56,191 bases of DNA from Candolleomyces eurysporus (GCA_027579435.1 JANBPK010001500.1:1-56191), one strand, 5' to 3'. Positions 1-11,613 are shown, counted from the first letter of the stretch. Translations and numbers: made by a program. Notes: generated from the sequence alone by a model not told the origin.

Positions 1-372
1 TTATCAAATCGTTCTTGCGTTAAAGTTGCTCGAGACCGTGTTCTCTGTTCGCGAAGTTATCTGTTGTATCTCGAACCCTACCGTGTGTTAGCGAAGTCAC
101 TTCGTGAAGCATTTCTATCGTTGCTGGTTGAGCCTTAGCTCCCCCTCGAACTTGCGATCGTACAAGAAGAGTTCTAGAAGCCTCTGTCGACTAGACTTAG
201 AGCTTTTACCTATACCCCTTGCCCGCCTTTATCTTCACGAAGGTATTTGGTGTGTTGTATTGTTGTGGTTGTGTGTGTGTGTTTGAGTTCTATAGTTTTG
301 TTGGTTAGAGAGCCCTAGTTCGCTACCTGCACATCATTGCCACAACATGTTTTCCATTTTCCTCCCCAGCAG
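1..372 (+). other. left flank of the Plavaka-like transposase, no gene resolved
   Basis: No convincing open frame or terminal inverted repeat is visible. A pyrimidine-rich stretch ending in CAG at about 368-372 looks like a splice acceptor in front of the first recognisable transposase exon, so this stretch is probably intron or 5' exon sequence of that gene. The left end of the transposon must lie outside the window. Confidence 0.4.
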
Positions 373-2259
373 AATTCGAGTTTGCCGATTTTCTTTACTT
401 GAAGACCGAAATGTCCGCCGGCAATGTTGATCACCTTGTTCAGCTGCTCGCTGAGCTCTACCCTAATGATGACCCACCCATTTCTGGCCACGAGGAATTA
501 TTTGCCCTTATCGACTCAATTAAAGAAGGGGACATGGCCTGGGATTCATTTTCTATCACCTACACCGGCGAGGATCCATCTGAGCTGTGGATGAAGCAGC
601 CATTCGAGGTCTGGTACCGAGACCCACTCAAAGTTTTGGAGGATCAATTTTCCAACCCCGAGTTTAATGGCAAAATCGACTACGCTCCCAAACGAGTCTT
701 TTGAAACAACAAGAGGCAGTACAGAGACCTCATGTCCGGAAACCATGCCTGGAAGCAAGCGGTATGTATTGCTTCCTCACTGTTGATTTCTTTTGGGCCC
801 TGACCGTTCTCTCACTCCTGTTCTAGGATATTCTTGCAAAGAATGAAGAAACCCACGGTTCAGTGTATTTGCCTGTTGTCCTTGGAAGTGACAAGACCAC
901 TGTTTCGGTGGCAACAGGTCAGAATGATTTCTACCCGCTCTATGCCTCTCTGGGCAATCTCCACAACACCGTTCGTCGTTCACATCGAAATGCTGTTGCG
1001 TTGATTGGATTTCTTGCAATCCCAAAGAGTAAGTCGGAATCTTTGTTATCAACATCCCAACACAGCTAACACAGTTGACCTGATAGCAAGCTGGGAGTAT
1101 GCAGACGACGCCAAGTTTCGTCGACAGCTCTTTCATACATCCCTCAAACATATCCTCTCCAGCCTTGAGCCATACATGGAAACACCACGGATAACGAAGT
1201 GTGCTGACGGTTATTTCCGTCGTGTTATATATGGTATTGGCCCTTACATTGCCGACTACCCGGAGCAGGCTTTACTAGCATGCATTGTTCAGGGATGGTG
1301 TCCAAAGTACGTCCACCCATCCAAATCTCTTCTTTAATCAAACTGACATGCTTCGCTTTCTCAGATGTATTCCCCCTCCAAACAATCTTGACGAAGATGC
1401 CCTTCGACATCAGCATGTATATCGAAGCCATCAACACACCGACGATGTATCCGCTGGTTTTAGTCTTCGTGAAATGTGGGATGATTGGGGCATGGTTGGC
1501 GACATCATTGTGAGTGCCATTGCAGATATTGGCGTGCAACAGCAACCTACTAAGATCCCTTGTTACCAGCCCTTTACTGCTTACTTTCCCCGCGCCGACA
1601 TCCATGAACTCATTTCCCCTGACCTTCTCCATCAACTCATCAAGGGTACCTTCAAGGATCACCTCGTTGACTGGATTGTCCAGTATATCAATGACGCCCA
1701 CCCCAAACAAGAAGCCAACCATATTTTGGCAGATATCGACCGACGGTCTGTGCTCAAATCACTTCCCAGTGCTCAGGATTCAAGCTTGCTGACTCATGCG
1801 TGCAGAATTGCTGTTACGCCAACTTTTCCCGGACTGTGTCACTTCTATCAAGGTCGAGGGTTCAAGCAATGGACGGGTGACGATTCAAAGGGACTGATGA
1901 AGGTAATTTTATCTCCTCGGCCATGGCAGTACATCCTGATGTTGTGGATAGGTTCTAATACCCGCAATTGTTGGTCATGTTCCCGAGCAGATGGTACATG
2001 CTGTTTGTGATTTTTTGGAGTTCACCTATCTCGTCCGCCGATCCATCATCACCAAAGACGACCTTCGCCAGCTTGACATTCTCATGGCTCGGTTCCACCA
2101 AAACCGGGAAATTTTTCGTGATGTGGGCGTCAGACCAGACGGGTTTTCCCTTCCGCGCCAGCACTCTATGGTTCACTACCGCCACCTTATTCAAGAATTT
2201 GGAGCACCAAATGGCCTCTGTTCATCGATAACCGAATCGAAACACATCAAGGCAGTCAA
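373..2259 (+). pseudogene. Plavaka-type transposase, N-terminal and central part
   Basis: The exons read as a basidiomycete Plavaka/KDZ transposase. Landmarks in order are VWYRDPLKV, LGSDKTTVSVATGQNDFYPLY, RRVIYGIGPYIADYPEQ, FPRADIHELISPDLLHQLIK, IDRRIAVTPTFPGL, GRGFKQWTGDDSK and FGAPNGLCSSITESKHIKAVK. GT-AG introns interrupt it, for example about 762-826 and 1025-1086. The family cuts and pastes DNA with a CACTA-like RNase H fold, and SDKTTVS belongs to the conserved transposase core. Two things break it: an in-frame TGA at 702-704 before NNKRQYRDLMSGNH, and the gypsy insertion after the AVK codons at about 2259. The start is not resolved because the first exon begins at a splice acceptor. 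Family assignment is from remembered motifs, with good confidence; inactivity is inferred from the breaks. Confidence 0.8.
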
Positions 2260-2264
2260 GCGCC
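2260..2264. repeat. target site duplication, left copy (gcgcc)
   Basis: The five bases gcgcc immediately precede the TG of the 5' LTR and recur directly after the CA of the 3' LTR at 13437-13441. Removing the element and one copy restores the transposase reading ...AVKRPYQRSS.... Confidence 0.95.
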
Positions 2265-4088
2265 TGTTGTGGATAACCCGATCTTCTTCATAATCTCAAA
2301 TAAGCAAACTCGCCCTATTTTCGAAATCAGCTAGCATGTTCAGTTTGTTTTTNTCTCAATTTCTTTTTTATTTACATGAAAATCCTTAAAATTACGCTTG
2401 TAGTTACGAAAGCGAACTTCATAAGTTCGCCACCTGGTTTCAATAGTATTAAAGTATAGCTAGAGGACTACTTAGCTACCGAAAGGACCTGTAGACTCGT
2501 CGATCAAATCCAAGCACGAGAAGTCACGGAACCAATTTTCAAAGGCTCCGAGTCGGTAAGCGTTTTACCGCCGCCGCCACATGACGCCGCGCGAAGATTC
2601 ACCGAAAGCCTCAAGGCTTCGCCAGACCTCTTCCCCCTTCCGGCAGGCTCGATACTCATCCAGAACTTTCCTCTTTCTTCTGTTGCTTTCGGTGTGACTC
2701 AGATACATATTTCGAATTAGTATAAATACTACTTGTTACTGTAGATAAACAATAACACATTCAATTCGCCCACTTCGCCAGTTTACGTGCGCATAGCTTA
2801 GCGCTGCGCCATTTACTCAGCTAACGCGTTACGCTAGCTCAGTGATTAGTAACCTAGTAAAGTAGGAATTGTATTTGAACTATCAACCTCTACATAAGCG
2901 ATAGCTTGAATTTCGAAACACCTAAACTACTAGTAAGAATTCGTGTATTCATAGGAATACACCAAAGTTAAGCCGACCCTTAACATTGGTGGACACATTG
3001 GGAAATTTCGAAATCTCAGCTACGCTTATCCTCATCCAGCATTCTTGACTTCCTTTACTACTCTACGCTACCTTAGCGATAAACACTCTGAATAAACCTT
3101 ACAAACTGGGAGAAAGCAACGAAACTCAATATTATTCCTTCATGGATCAAGGTAATCAATTCGCTAACTCCAGTCGACTCTCTCCTGTCTTGGAAAGATC
3201 GCACACTGCAGAGGAACAAGCTCATGAAGGGGAATCACTCAATAGGTCTGGATCAGCACCTCCCACCCTTGGTTCGTTTCCAGTCAAGCCTCCTTTACCT
3301 AGTGGTTCCTCTGACACTTTCGATCCTGCTGAAGAGCAAAACACTCCCAGGGATTCGCCACAGGTTTTATCACAAACGCTGACTACTGCAGCACAAGGAA
3401 GTGAGATGCTTGAAATTAATCCATATGCCACTAACGGACCGGAGAAGTTACGACCGTTGCAACATCCTTATCACATCTACAAAGGCATGCCAGGATCCTA
3501 CGACCGGGTCAAACTACGAATACCTTCCCTACAACCACCATTTACCTTTAACAAGGATGCCTCCAGTCAAGATGTTCAGAAGCGGTACCAGGAACTACTT
3601 CAACTAGGATTAAATGCTCTCAACCAACCCGAAACACTCCTCGATCGAACTATGACTCGTGCCGAAAGAATCGCCTATAAACCAGAGCTAAACCTTCTCG
3701 ACACTCTCTTAACGGAAGTCTATCAATTCACGACAACGGAAGGAGAAGTAGCGTTTTCTATCAAACCCCGAATCTACAAACAATTGAGGGAGCGACTCAA
3801 GAAAGCTGAAGATAACATATTTAAACACAACCCCTCGTTGGATCCTAACGAGTTGCCACACTTACCAGCCTGGGGACCCTACAACAGAGATCTCCAGTAT
3901 TGGAACCCAGTGGATTTCGAGATTGTAGGAGTCAACTACCGCTTACAAGTCGAGAATTTCCTCATTGCACTGGCCGACAAACTCTATTCTGAAGGAAATG
4001 ATCATAACACAAAGGATAAAGGTAAGAAGAGGGAAGAAATTAGACCTCCCATATCTTCTAGCTACCCGGCTAGTAGTACTCCACAACG
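2265..4088 (+). repeat. 5' LTR of gypsy element (about 1824 bp, contains gag start)
   Basis: The LTR starts TGTTGTGG and ends CCACAAC(G/A), a short inverted terminus, and is about 99% identical to 11614-13436. A TATA box (TATAAATA, 2721-2728) lies 420 bp upstream of the gag ATG at 3142. Unusually, the gag frame opens inside the LTR and runs through its 3' end, so about half of the LTR is coding. Most clear differences from the 3' copy are CpG to TpG/CpA changes. The last base is G here but A in the 3' copy. Confidence 0.92.
2721..2728 (+). promoter_or_regulatory. TATA box in the 5' LTR
   Basis: TATAAATA sits in the U3 part of the LTR and is repeated at 12069-12076 in the 3' LTR. It is the likely Pol II core promoter for the element, which would put R and the gag start downstream of about 2750. 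Confidence 0.6.
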
Positions 4089-5862
4089 ACAGCCTCATGG
4101 ACCAAATTACGAACCTTTTCAAGGACGAGCTCCGAGTTTTGTATCTGCAACACAGCGGCCTGAAACACCCAGGGAGCCACGCCTGGTCCCTCCTCCAACA
4201 CCACCTACACCACAGTCAATTAGTAATGCTCTGCAGCGACCGTACACTCGACCCGAGGCAAACCCTTTTAGGAGGCGTCGCGATGAGTCGCCAATCGATT
4301 CTCCCTACGTCCCTAACCAACCATTATCCTCTCCTCGAGACTCGGACTATGACGAACCGAATCGAACAGTGAGTGTCCAAAACACCAGAGGGCCAGAAGC
4401 TCAAGAGGAAGAATCTGTCTCTAAACGCAAGCCACGAGGATCCGTTCCAGGGAATACTCATTTCGCCTGGTCCGATCCTCGACCTTCAGCTCTTCTTCCT
4501 ATGTTCTCAAATGCTCCCATTCCTCCGTCCAATTATTACCATCAGTCGTTGTACAACGGGTTAGGACCTATATATGGCAGCATACGGGATAACACCACCT
4601 CGGCACGACTTCAGCAGCTTCTTGCCCCCTCAAGACCTAGCCCTCAAGCCCTTCCTTTGGGGACTACTCCTCACGGCTATCCTTTCATTCCTACCAATGA
4701 ACCAAATCGTGGTACAGACATCCCTAGACAACAGCGTCCTCCTCCCCCACCTCCTATGCAATCTCCTCAATACGGTGCTTCAGCCCCAGCTCCAGGAGGA
4801 GGGGACGAACCAGACGACTCTGACGACGAAGATGGAAGGCGATCAGGCAGAAATCCTCGTATGCCAAATAGAGGAAGGAGAGACCGGAGAAGAACCCGTA
4901 GAGAATACTCCGAAACGACTTCAACAACAATGCAAGGCCCTCCCGAACCCCGCTTCGACACTAAGTTTAGAGTTGATATCATACCTACGTGGAGCGGGAA
5001 CGCAGACGATCTTGGAAGGTGGATAATGAAGATTAACCGGCTAGCACGGCAGTCTGAAGCTATGTTCAAGCAACTAGGAGCACTTGTACCTACCCGACTC
5101 GAAGGAATAGCGGAAAAATGGTTCTACAGTCTCTCTGCTGACACCCGAACTAACATGGAGGAGAATTGGGATTCCCTTAGACAAGGAATCTGTGAGTATT
5201 TCATGAATCAAACCTGGTTGGAGAACCAGAAGATTAAGGCTAACCTAGCACGATATCGTGAAATCGGACATGGCAGGGAGACTCCGAGCGAATACTTCAT
5301 CCGAAAACTTGAGCTGCTTCAGTTAAATTTCAACTACACGGACCGAGAGCTCATAAATCAAATAATGGCCGGGTATCCCTCTCACTGGACTTCAATCCTT
5401 ACTCCTCACCTTTTCTATCATATCGAACAACTTCAAGCGACGGTTAAATTCCACGAGGATCTGTTACTCAAGATGGACATTCCTAGGTTTAACGAGAATC
5501 CTCCGTATAACTCTCGCTTCAATCAGCGTAACCCCTTTAATCCGTTCCGAACCCCAAAAGCTAATGCCAACCTGAGCGACTCGAATGCTCGCAATATGAG
5601 CGAAGGAGCATCCTTCAAACCTCAATTTCCGAAGGACGACTCGAATATCTCAAAAAGATCTACTCCAGAGAGTCTGAAGAAACGACCGTGCCGACATTGT
5701 GGGAGCGGGAAACATTGGGACTACGAATGTAAGTACTCCCGGCGAGGAGAGAAATTAGCACGAGCTCACTACTCCGAATATTCTCCAGAGGAGCTAGAAG
5801 AGCAAGCCGACTACGACGACACCTTCTATAGCTTGGAAAGTGAGGAAGAGGATTTTCAATGA
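3142..5862 (+). CDS. gag: Gag polyprotein of the gypsy element
   Basis: This 906-residue frame codes for the structural protein that packages element RNA into cytoplasmic virus-like particles. The first ~316 residues are Ser/Pro-rich and probably disordered, and they are encoded within the 5' LTR. A Retrotrans_gag-like helical core lies at about 615-770 (landmarks IIPTWSGNADDLGRWIMKIN and EKWFYSLSADTRTNMEENWD). A CCHC zinc knuckle follows at residues 850-863 (Cys850, Cys853, His858, Cys863), and the tail is acidic. The stop overlaps the pol ATG as ATGA at 5859-5862, suggesting termination-reinitiation rather than frameshifting. The ATG at 3142 is chosen because it is the first in the frame and is conserved in the other LTR at 12490. 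The frame is intact. Gag assignment is secure; the N-terminal extension is unlike any Gag I recognise. Confidence 0.92.
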   Translation: MDQGNQFANSSRLSPVLERSHTAEEQAHEGESLNRSGSAPPTLGSFPVKPPLPSGSSDTFDPAEEQNTPRDSPQVLSQTLTTAAQGSEMLEINPYATNGPEKLRPLQHPYHIYKGMPGSYDRVKLRIPSLQPPFTFNKDASSQDVQKRYQELLQLGLNALNQPETLLDRTMTRAERIAYKPELNLLDTLLTEVYQFTTTEGEVAFSIKPRIYKQLRERLKKAEDNIFKHNPSLDPNELPHLPAWGPYNRDLQYWNPVDFEIVGVNYRLQVENFLIALADKLYSEGNDHNTKDKGKKREEIRPPISSSYPASSTPQRQPHGPNYEPFQGRAPSFVSATQRPETPREPRLVPPPTPPTPQSISNALQRPYTRPEANPFRRRRDESPIDSPYVPNQPLSSPRDSDYDEPNRTVSVQNTRGPEAQEEESVSKRKPRGSVPGNTHFAWSDPRPSALLPMFSNAPIPPSNYYHQSLYNGLGPIYGSIRDNTTSARLQQLLAPSRPSPQALPLGTTPHGYPFIPTNEPNRGTDIPRQQRPPPPPPMQSPQYGASAPAPGGGDEPDDSDDEDGRRSGRNPRMPNRGRRDRRRTRREYSETTSTTMQGPPEPRFDTKFRVDIIPTWSGNADDLGRWIMKINRLARQSEAMFKQLGALVPTRLEGIAEKWFYSLSADTRTNMEENWDSLRQGICEYFMNQTWLENQKIKANLARYREIGHGRETPSEYFIRKLELLQLNFNYTDRELINQIMAGYPSHWTSILTPHLFYHIEQLQATVKFHEDLLLKMDIPRFNENPPYNSRFNQRNPFNPFRTPKANANLSDSNARNMSEGASFKPQFPKDDSNISKRSTPESLKKRPCRHCGSGKHWDYECKYSRRGEKLARAHYSEYSPEELEEQADYDDTFYSLESEEEDFQ

Positions 5863-8800
5863 GCCCCTCCGAGCCGAAAACTATCGATCAACCAAACCTC
5901 GAGGGGGGCATGTCCAACTTTCAATCTAAATCTTTCCGAATTCAGTCCGAAAATCTTTACGCACCAACCAGAGCGACGCGACGATGCCTCCTGGGTAAGA
6001 TAACCGAGGAGGACTCGTTTCTCAATTCGTTTGCTNCCCCCCTTTCGCCCGGACATTTCCACCGTAATCCATCTTAAGCCTCATCTCACGAGACCACCTG
6101 GTTGCGCCTTCCTGGGATCTAACCCTACGCAAATAGAAGGGAGCATCAATACGTTCAACGGTCCCACCTCCTCCATTATTCTCGATTCTGGCTCTGACAT
6201 CACCCTCATCTCTGAAAAGGCCTTGAAACAGCTACTCAAAATTCCGAAGGTAAAACGCGGTCAACGGATAACCCTAGTACAGGTCACAGGCAAATCACTC
6301 ATTACTGGGTATGTCACCGTCGACTTATTCTTTCAAACTAATTTAGGCGTCGTCAAGATCACAGTCGAAGCCTACGTAGTTAAGGGAATGACTACAGACT
6401 TCATACTAGGAAACGACTACGCGGAACAATACGACCTCAGCATCGAAAGAAGCCACGGGACGACCCGCGTCCGATTTGGCGACACAGAACACCGCATTGA
6501 AGTCACCCGTCATTGTATACCTAAGGAGCTATACACAGATGAGCAAGGTAACTCCTTCAAGATTCTAGTCCAACCGGAACACGCTCAAAAGATTGGAAGG
6601 AATCGCGCCCACCGGAAGTCCCAATTACGAAAACGAAGAATACAAAGAAGATTCGCTCACTCCGAGGTGAGATCCAAGTTCGACTATCATATCGCTCCCA
6701 GAACCAACAAGCTCATTCAAATCGATTCCCAATTCCCTTCCAAATCCTCACCTTATATTATCGAGAGATGCGTATTTACAAATTCCACTCCTGAAACCTT
6801 TTATTCTATCCCCGAGACTATCATCACAGGAGACAAGCCATTCGTATGGATAACAAATTTCGCAACTCTACCAATCACTATTCACAGAGGTCAGCTTCTA
6901 GGTTATCTCGTTGACCCTAAAACTGTGTATCCTTCAGGACAACAGCTAACCAACGAAGAGCACCAACATTTTCACACTTATGCGCGATCCATACGCCTAC
7001 TTGTCTCGAATTTTGGCAGTCTCTATTCTGCATCAAAGCGCAAGGATAATACATCAATCATATCAATAGAGGAATCCGATTTGCCAAGCAATCAGCCAGT
7101 TGAAGGAGGACCTAAAACGAGCGAGGTACCCGGAGAGAGCCAGTTAAGCAAGGGATTCGAGGACGAAATCGATATATCCAATCGTCTTAGTGAAGCAGAA
7201 GTTGCTCAATTGAGAGAAGTATTGAGAAGGAACAAGGAAGCCTTCGCACTTGATGGAAGGCTAGGGAGCTACGAAGAGGAAGTACCCATAACTATGAAAG
7301 GAGAAACTACCCCAATTTCTATACCACCATATTCCATGTCCCCTGCTAATCGCAACACCATAGACGACCAAATGGACTCTTGGCTACAGTTGGACGTCAT
7401 TGAACCTTCCCGAAGTCCATGGGCGGCACCGGTATTCATAGTTCATCGGAATGGTAAGCCACGTATGGTAATAGATCTCCGAAGATTGAACGAGCAGGTT
7501 GTACCAGATGAATTCCCTTTACCACGTCAAGAAGACATACTCCAGACCCTAGGAGGGAGCCGTTATTTATCTACGCTAGACGCCCTCTCTGGCTTTACTC
7601 AATTGAAAGTTAAGAAGGAAGATCGGGAAAAACTCGCGTTCCGAACACATAGAGGCTTATTTCAATTCAAACGGATGCCATTTGGGTACCGCAACGGCCC
7701 CGCGGTCTTCCAGAGAGTAATGCAAGGAGTACTAGCGCCCTACCTTTGGTTGTTCACCCTAGTATATATCGATGACATTGTCATTTTCTCTAGGACCTTT
7801 GACGATCACCTACAACATATTGACCAGGTACTTAAGGCCATCCGAACATCCAAAATCACTCTATCACCAATGAAATGTCATTTTGGATATGAATCTATAC
7901 TTCTACTTGGACAAAAGGTATCTCGATTAGGTTTATCCACACACAAGGAAAAGGTAGACGCGATCGTACAACTCAAAGAGCCATCAAACGTCCATGAACT
8001 TCAAGTTTTCCTTGGAATGATGGTTTACTTCTCTGCTTATATACCATTTTATGCATGGATAGTTCATCCACTCTTCCAGCTCTTGAAAAAGAAGAAAGAT
8101 TGGGCCTGGGGAAAGGAGGAAGGAGAGGCCTTTGAGCTGTGCAAAAAGGTTTTAACGAATGCACCTGTACGAGCACACGCTATTCCTGGGAAGCCTTACA
8201 GAGTATATTCCGACGCATGTGACTACGCTCTAGCCTGCATTCTACAACAGGTACAGCCCATCAAGGTAGGAGATCTGAAAGGGACGAAAATGTACGAGCG
8301 AATAGAGAAGGCATGGGATCAGGGAGACCGATCCCCGCCAACATTGATTGCACACTTAGTCAAGGAAGGATCGGATGTACCAGGAGATGAATGGGGAACG
8401 AGTCTAGAAGAAACCACGGTACACATAGAAAGAGTAATCGCATATTGGTCGCGTGTGCTACAACCAGCTGAAAGGAACTACTCTCCTACCGAACGAGAAG
8501 CTTTAGCCCTGAAGGAAGGTTTAATAAAGTTTCAAGCACTTCTGGAGGGCGAACAAATCTTCGCAGTCACCGATCACGCTGCACTCACCTGGAGTCGCAC
8601 CTTTCAGAACGTTAACCGACGACTTCTTAGTTGGGGGCTAGTTTTCTCGGCATTCCCAAACATGAAGATTGTACACCGAGCAGGACGTGTCCACTCCAAC
8701 GTCGACCCAATATCACGATTACGGAGATTAACACCGGATCAAACCAGTCCCGCCACCATCGACACCGACTCGCTAGTGTTAGGCGCCCAAGACCCTCTCC

Positions 8801-10548
8801 GTAATCTCTATGACGAGTTAGCCGAAAAATTCGAGGAGAAACTTTTGAGAGTAGCAACACAATTCGTTGATTCCAGTAGAAGAGAGAAAGAAACTTCTGG
8901 AATAGAGGAAATCAGAGTGGATCTACCAGAAGTACTACAAGAAGAAAATCCGGAGCTCTACGTCAACAGCGCTATCAATTACTCACTGCTCCTATCGATA
9001 ACACCGGAAGAACTATCCAGGTGGAGCAAGGGATATCGGAAAGATCCTCACTTTCAGAAGATTCTGGGAGAAATAACTGACGGGGACTATACGAGCCAGA
9101 TCCTTCGACAGCGCTATCATCTGGAATCAAACGGGTTGCTGTACTTCGAAGATAACTTGGGAAACTCTCGCTTATGCGTACCTAAGGATCTCGTACGAGA
9201 AGTTATGCAAGAAGAACATGACACCTTGACCGAGGGAGCTCATTCTGGATATCACAAGACGTACAATCGCCTAGGAGCGAAGTTCTATTGGCCACGGATG
9301 TCGAGAACCATCAAGCAGTACGTTTCAACCTGCGATATCTGTCAGAAGGTCAAGCCAAGACGACACGCACCTGTAGGATTACTGAAGCCAATTCCAATTC
9401 CCAACCAACCGTTCGAAGTTATATCAATGGATTTCATAGCAGAACTTCCGGAGACCCAGGCAGGGTACGATAGTATATTGGTCGTAGTGGATAAGCTAAC
9501 AAAATATGCATTATTTATTCCAACCACAACGAAATTAACGGAAGCACAATGCGCAAACCTATTCTTTCGGGAAGTAATATCCAAATTCGGCATCCCAAGG
9601 CAAATCATCTCTGATCGGGATGTGAGGTGGAGAGGGGTATTCTGGAAAGAGGTATGTAGTCTAATGGGGATGAAAAGGGCGTTAACAACTTCCTACCATC
9701 CGCAGGCAGATGGCCAAACGGAGGTGATGAACCAGTATTTGGAAATCGCCTTACGAGCCTACATAGGAACTGAAGAATCGAAAAGTCAATGGGATGAGAA
9801 ACTGGGAGGGCTCGCACTGTCCTACAACTCTACTCCTCATTCTTCGACCAGGTTCGCTCCCGCTTACTTGCTTCGGGGGTACTTACCGATCACCAGTTCG
9901 GGCCTGATGAATGGTCCGGAAGCTATATCCCGAAACCTTGTCGGAAATGAAATTGCGGATGCTCGGGCTCTGACGCTAACGGAAGAATTCGAGTCAGAAA
10001 GGAACCGGGCACAAGATGCTCTGATACACGCACAAATCACACAAGAAAGGGCTTACAACAAGGGAAGATTATCTTACGAGTTCAAGGTGGGGGATTTGGT
10101 TGTGCTTAATCGAGACTCGCTACAACTACGCAGAGATAACGAAGGACGAGGACATAAGCTTTTACCGAAATACGAAGGTCCCTTTGAGATATCCGAAAAG
10201 CTTAGTCCCATCACGTATCGTTTAAGGATGCCCGCATCCTATGGAATGCATCCAGTAGTAAGCATAGCTCACCTGGAGAAATACGAAGCATCAACGGAGC
10301 ATTGGGTGGACAGACCCACCATCTCTAGCCAGCGGCTCGGATTCGATGACCTAGTGGAATACGAAGTGGATAAGATAATCGATGAAAGATGGCGAAAAAC
10401 GAGGGCCGGAAGAAGAGAGAAGATTTTCAAGGTGCGATTCAAGGGATATGGTCCGGACAGCGACACATGGGAACCGCGAAGAAACCTGAAGAATGCTCCA
10501 GAAATTCTGAAGATTTGGGAGAACGAGAAGGAAAAACGAAAGCATTGA
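5859..10548 (+). CDS. pol: Pol polyprotein: protease, RT, RNase H, integrase, chromodomain
   Basis: Residues are numbered from the long frame opening at 6031. The aspartic protease has DSGSD at 52. Reverse transcriptase covers about 445-620, with YIDD at 579-582. RNase H follows at about 715-890 (VYSDACDYALA, TEREALALKEG, VTDHAALTW). The integrase has the HHCC zinc site His1071, His1075, Cys1101, Cys1104 and the catalytic triad Asp1134, Asp1195, Glu1231 with D,D-35-E spacing. A GPY/F-like module (YEGPFEI) precedes a C-terminal chromodomain at about 1440-1500. The natural start is probably ATG 5859, overlapping the gag stop. That frame meets the long frame only across an N at 6036 beside a C run, so the apparent break is most likely an assembly error and not a mutation. 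All catalytic residues I checked are present. Confidence 0.93.
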
Positions 10549-10670
10549 TAGAGCAACACGACGCATGTGTAAGACTATAAAGGGGACTAACGCAAATGCA
10601 GAAAATCTCAACTTCTCAACCCAATCCAATCTCGTATTCCTACATCTAAGAACCAACTCTCCTCTCCAAT

Positions 10671-11585
10671 ATGAACGCTATCGAAAGCTACTCTCCCAAC
10701 GACTCCAACCTCCATCTCACCTTGCCCCACGACCACGCCAATTCCACTTACTCGACGTCCCCATTCACTTACAAGCTCGATCACGAGTTCGATTTTGCCG
10801 AAATCCATTTGGTTGGGGATACCCAGGAAACTCTGGTCGCGTTGGATCACTACACCGTTGCCGCGATCGTCTGGGCAATCACTTGCACCAAACAAATAAT
10901 TAACCGGGCTACAAGAGGAATAGGTACGTCGCTACAACGAAGGACGAAACAGGAGCTGATAAACTGCAAACTAGTTCCTGCTGTAGCGGTTAGCGCCCCG
11001 ATCCCCGAGTTTATGTACAAAAACCTCGGGATGGACAAACCGCGACTCGTTGCGCTGCTCGAAAGTACGCAGATTAACCCCTTAAGGAACCTGGGGAAGC
11101 GATCGGTCCTTCAACAAATCTTTCAAGGCTTGCAGCAGCTGGGTCGAGAAGCCATCGATTGGATCATAGAAGCGAGGTGGCGTAGCCAACTCCTCGGGGA
11201 CCAGTCGTTGTGGAACTGGGAAGACCCGCGTGTCCTTCGACCCCTCGCTCCGTTTGTTAGGGACCCACGTTTACTTGCAGCTCCAGCAGTTGACCCACGC
11301 ACTATCAAGGACAGCACCGGGAACAGTGCCGGAGGAACAACCACCCCTCCTAATTCGCCGACTTCCGCCATACTTCCATTCGATGTTGAAGACCCCACCG
11401 GCCCTATCGCAACTGAAGACGATGGGGAGCTAGTCTTACAACTGGTCCTGCACCCAAAGTTATCGAGGTACGCAATGCGTTATCCCCTCTTCGACGTTTT
11501 CAAGGGGGAAGTCCTTATCGACAATGGTTACATTGGCGAGGATGACGAGGGGAAAATGGACGCGATGGACGTGGATTCAGACTGA
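10671..11585 (+). CDS. additional ORF after pol, function unknown (304 aa)
   Basis: An intact 304-codon frame fills the space between pol and the polypurine tract, inside the retrotransposon and on its coding strand. It starts MNAIESYSPND and ends in the acidic tail DEGKMDAMDVDSD. I do not recognise a domain. There is no signal peptide, no long membrane segment and no cysteine pattern, so it is not an obvious envelope-type protein. A helical Lys/Arg-containing middle (about 75-180) and a Pro/Thr-rich linker (about 220-245) are all I can describe. It lies 122 bp after the pol stop, in the position where accessory or env-like genes sit in other elements. Retention of a full frame in a young element suggests that it is used. 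The function is unknown. Confidence 0.75.
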   Translation: MNAIESYSPNDSNLHLTLPHDHANSTYSTSPFTYKLDHEFDFAEIHLVGDTQETLVALDHYTVAAIVWAITCTKQIINRATRGIGTSLQRRTKQELINCKLVPAVAVSAPIPEFMYKNLGMDKPRLVALLESTQINPLRNLGKRSVLQQIFQGLQQLGREAIDWIIEARWRSQLLGDQSLWNWEDPRVLRPLAPFVRDPRLLAAPAVDPRTIKDSTGNSAGGTTTPPNSPTSAILPFDVEDPTGPIATEDDGELVLQLVLHPKLSRYAMRYPLFDVFKGEVLIDNGYIGEDDEGKMDAMDVDSD

Positions 11586-11602
11586 TGACGGACTCGTTTG
11601 CT

Positions 11603-11613
11603 GGGGGGGGGTA
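11603..11613 (+). other. polypurine tract
   Basis: A run of nine G followed by TA abuts the TG of the 3' LTR, the expected position for the primer of plus-strand DNA synthesis. Confidence 0.75.

Noticed and set aside
1225..1722. 165-codon minus-strand ORF
   Set aside because: It is the antisense shadow of conserved transposase exons.
4089..4115. tRNA primer binding site (TGG at 4098-4100) after the 5' LTR
   Set aside because: The TGG is offset by nine bases from the LTR end, and the following bases do not match a tRNA 3' end I recognise. I also found no matching segment for self-priming, so the priming mode is left open.
10671..11585. Envelope gene downstream of pol
   Set aside because: The position fits, but there is no signal peptide, no membrane anchor and no furin-like site. 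Described as an unknown ORF instead.
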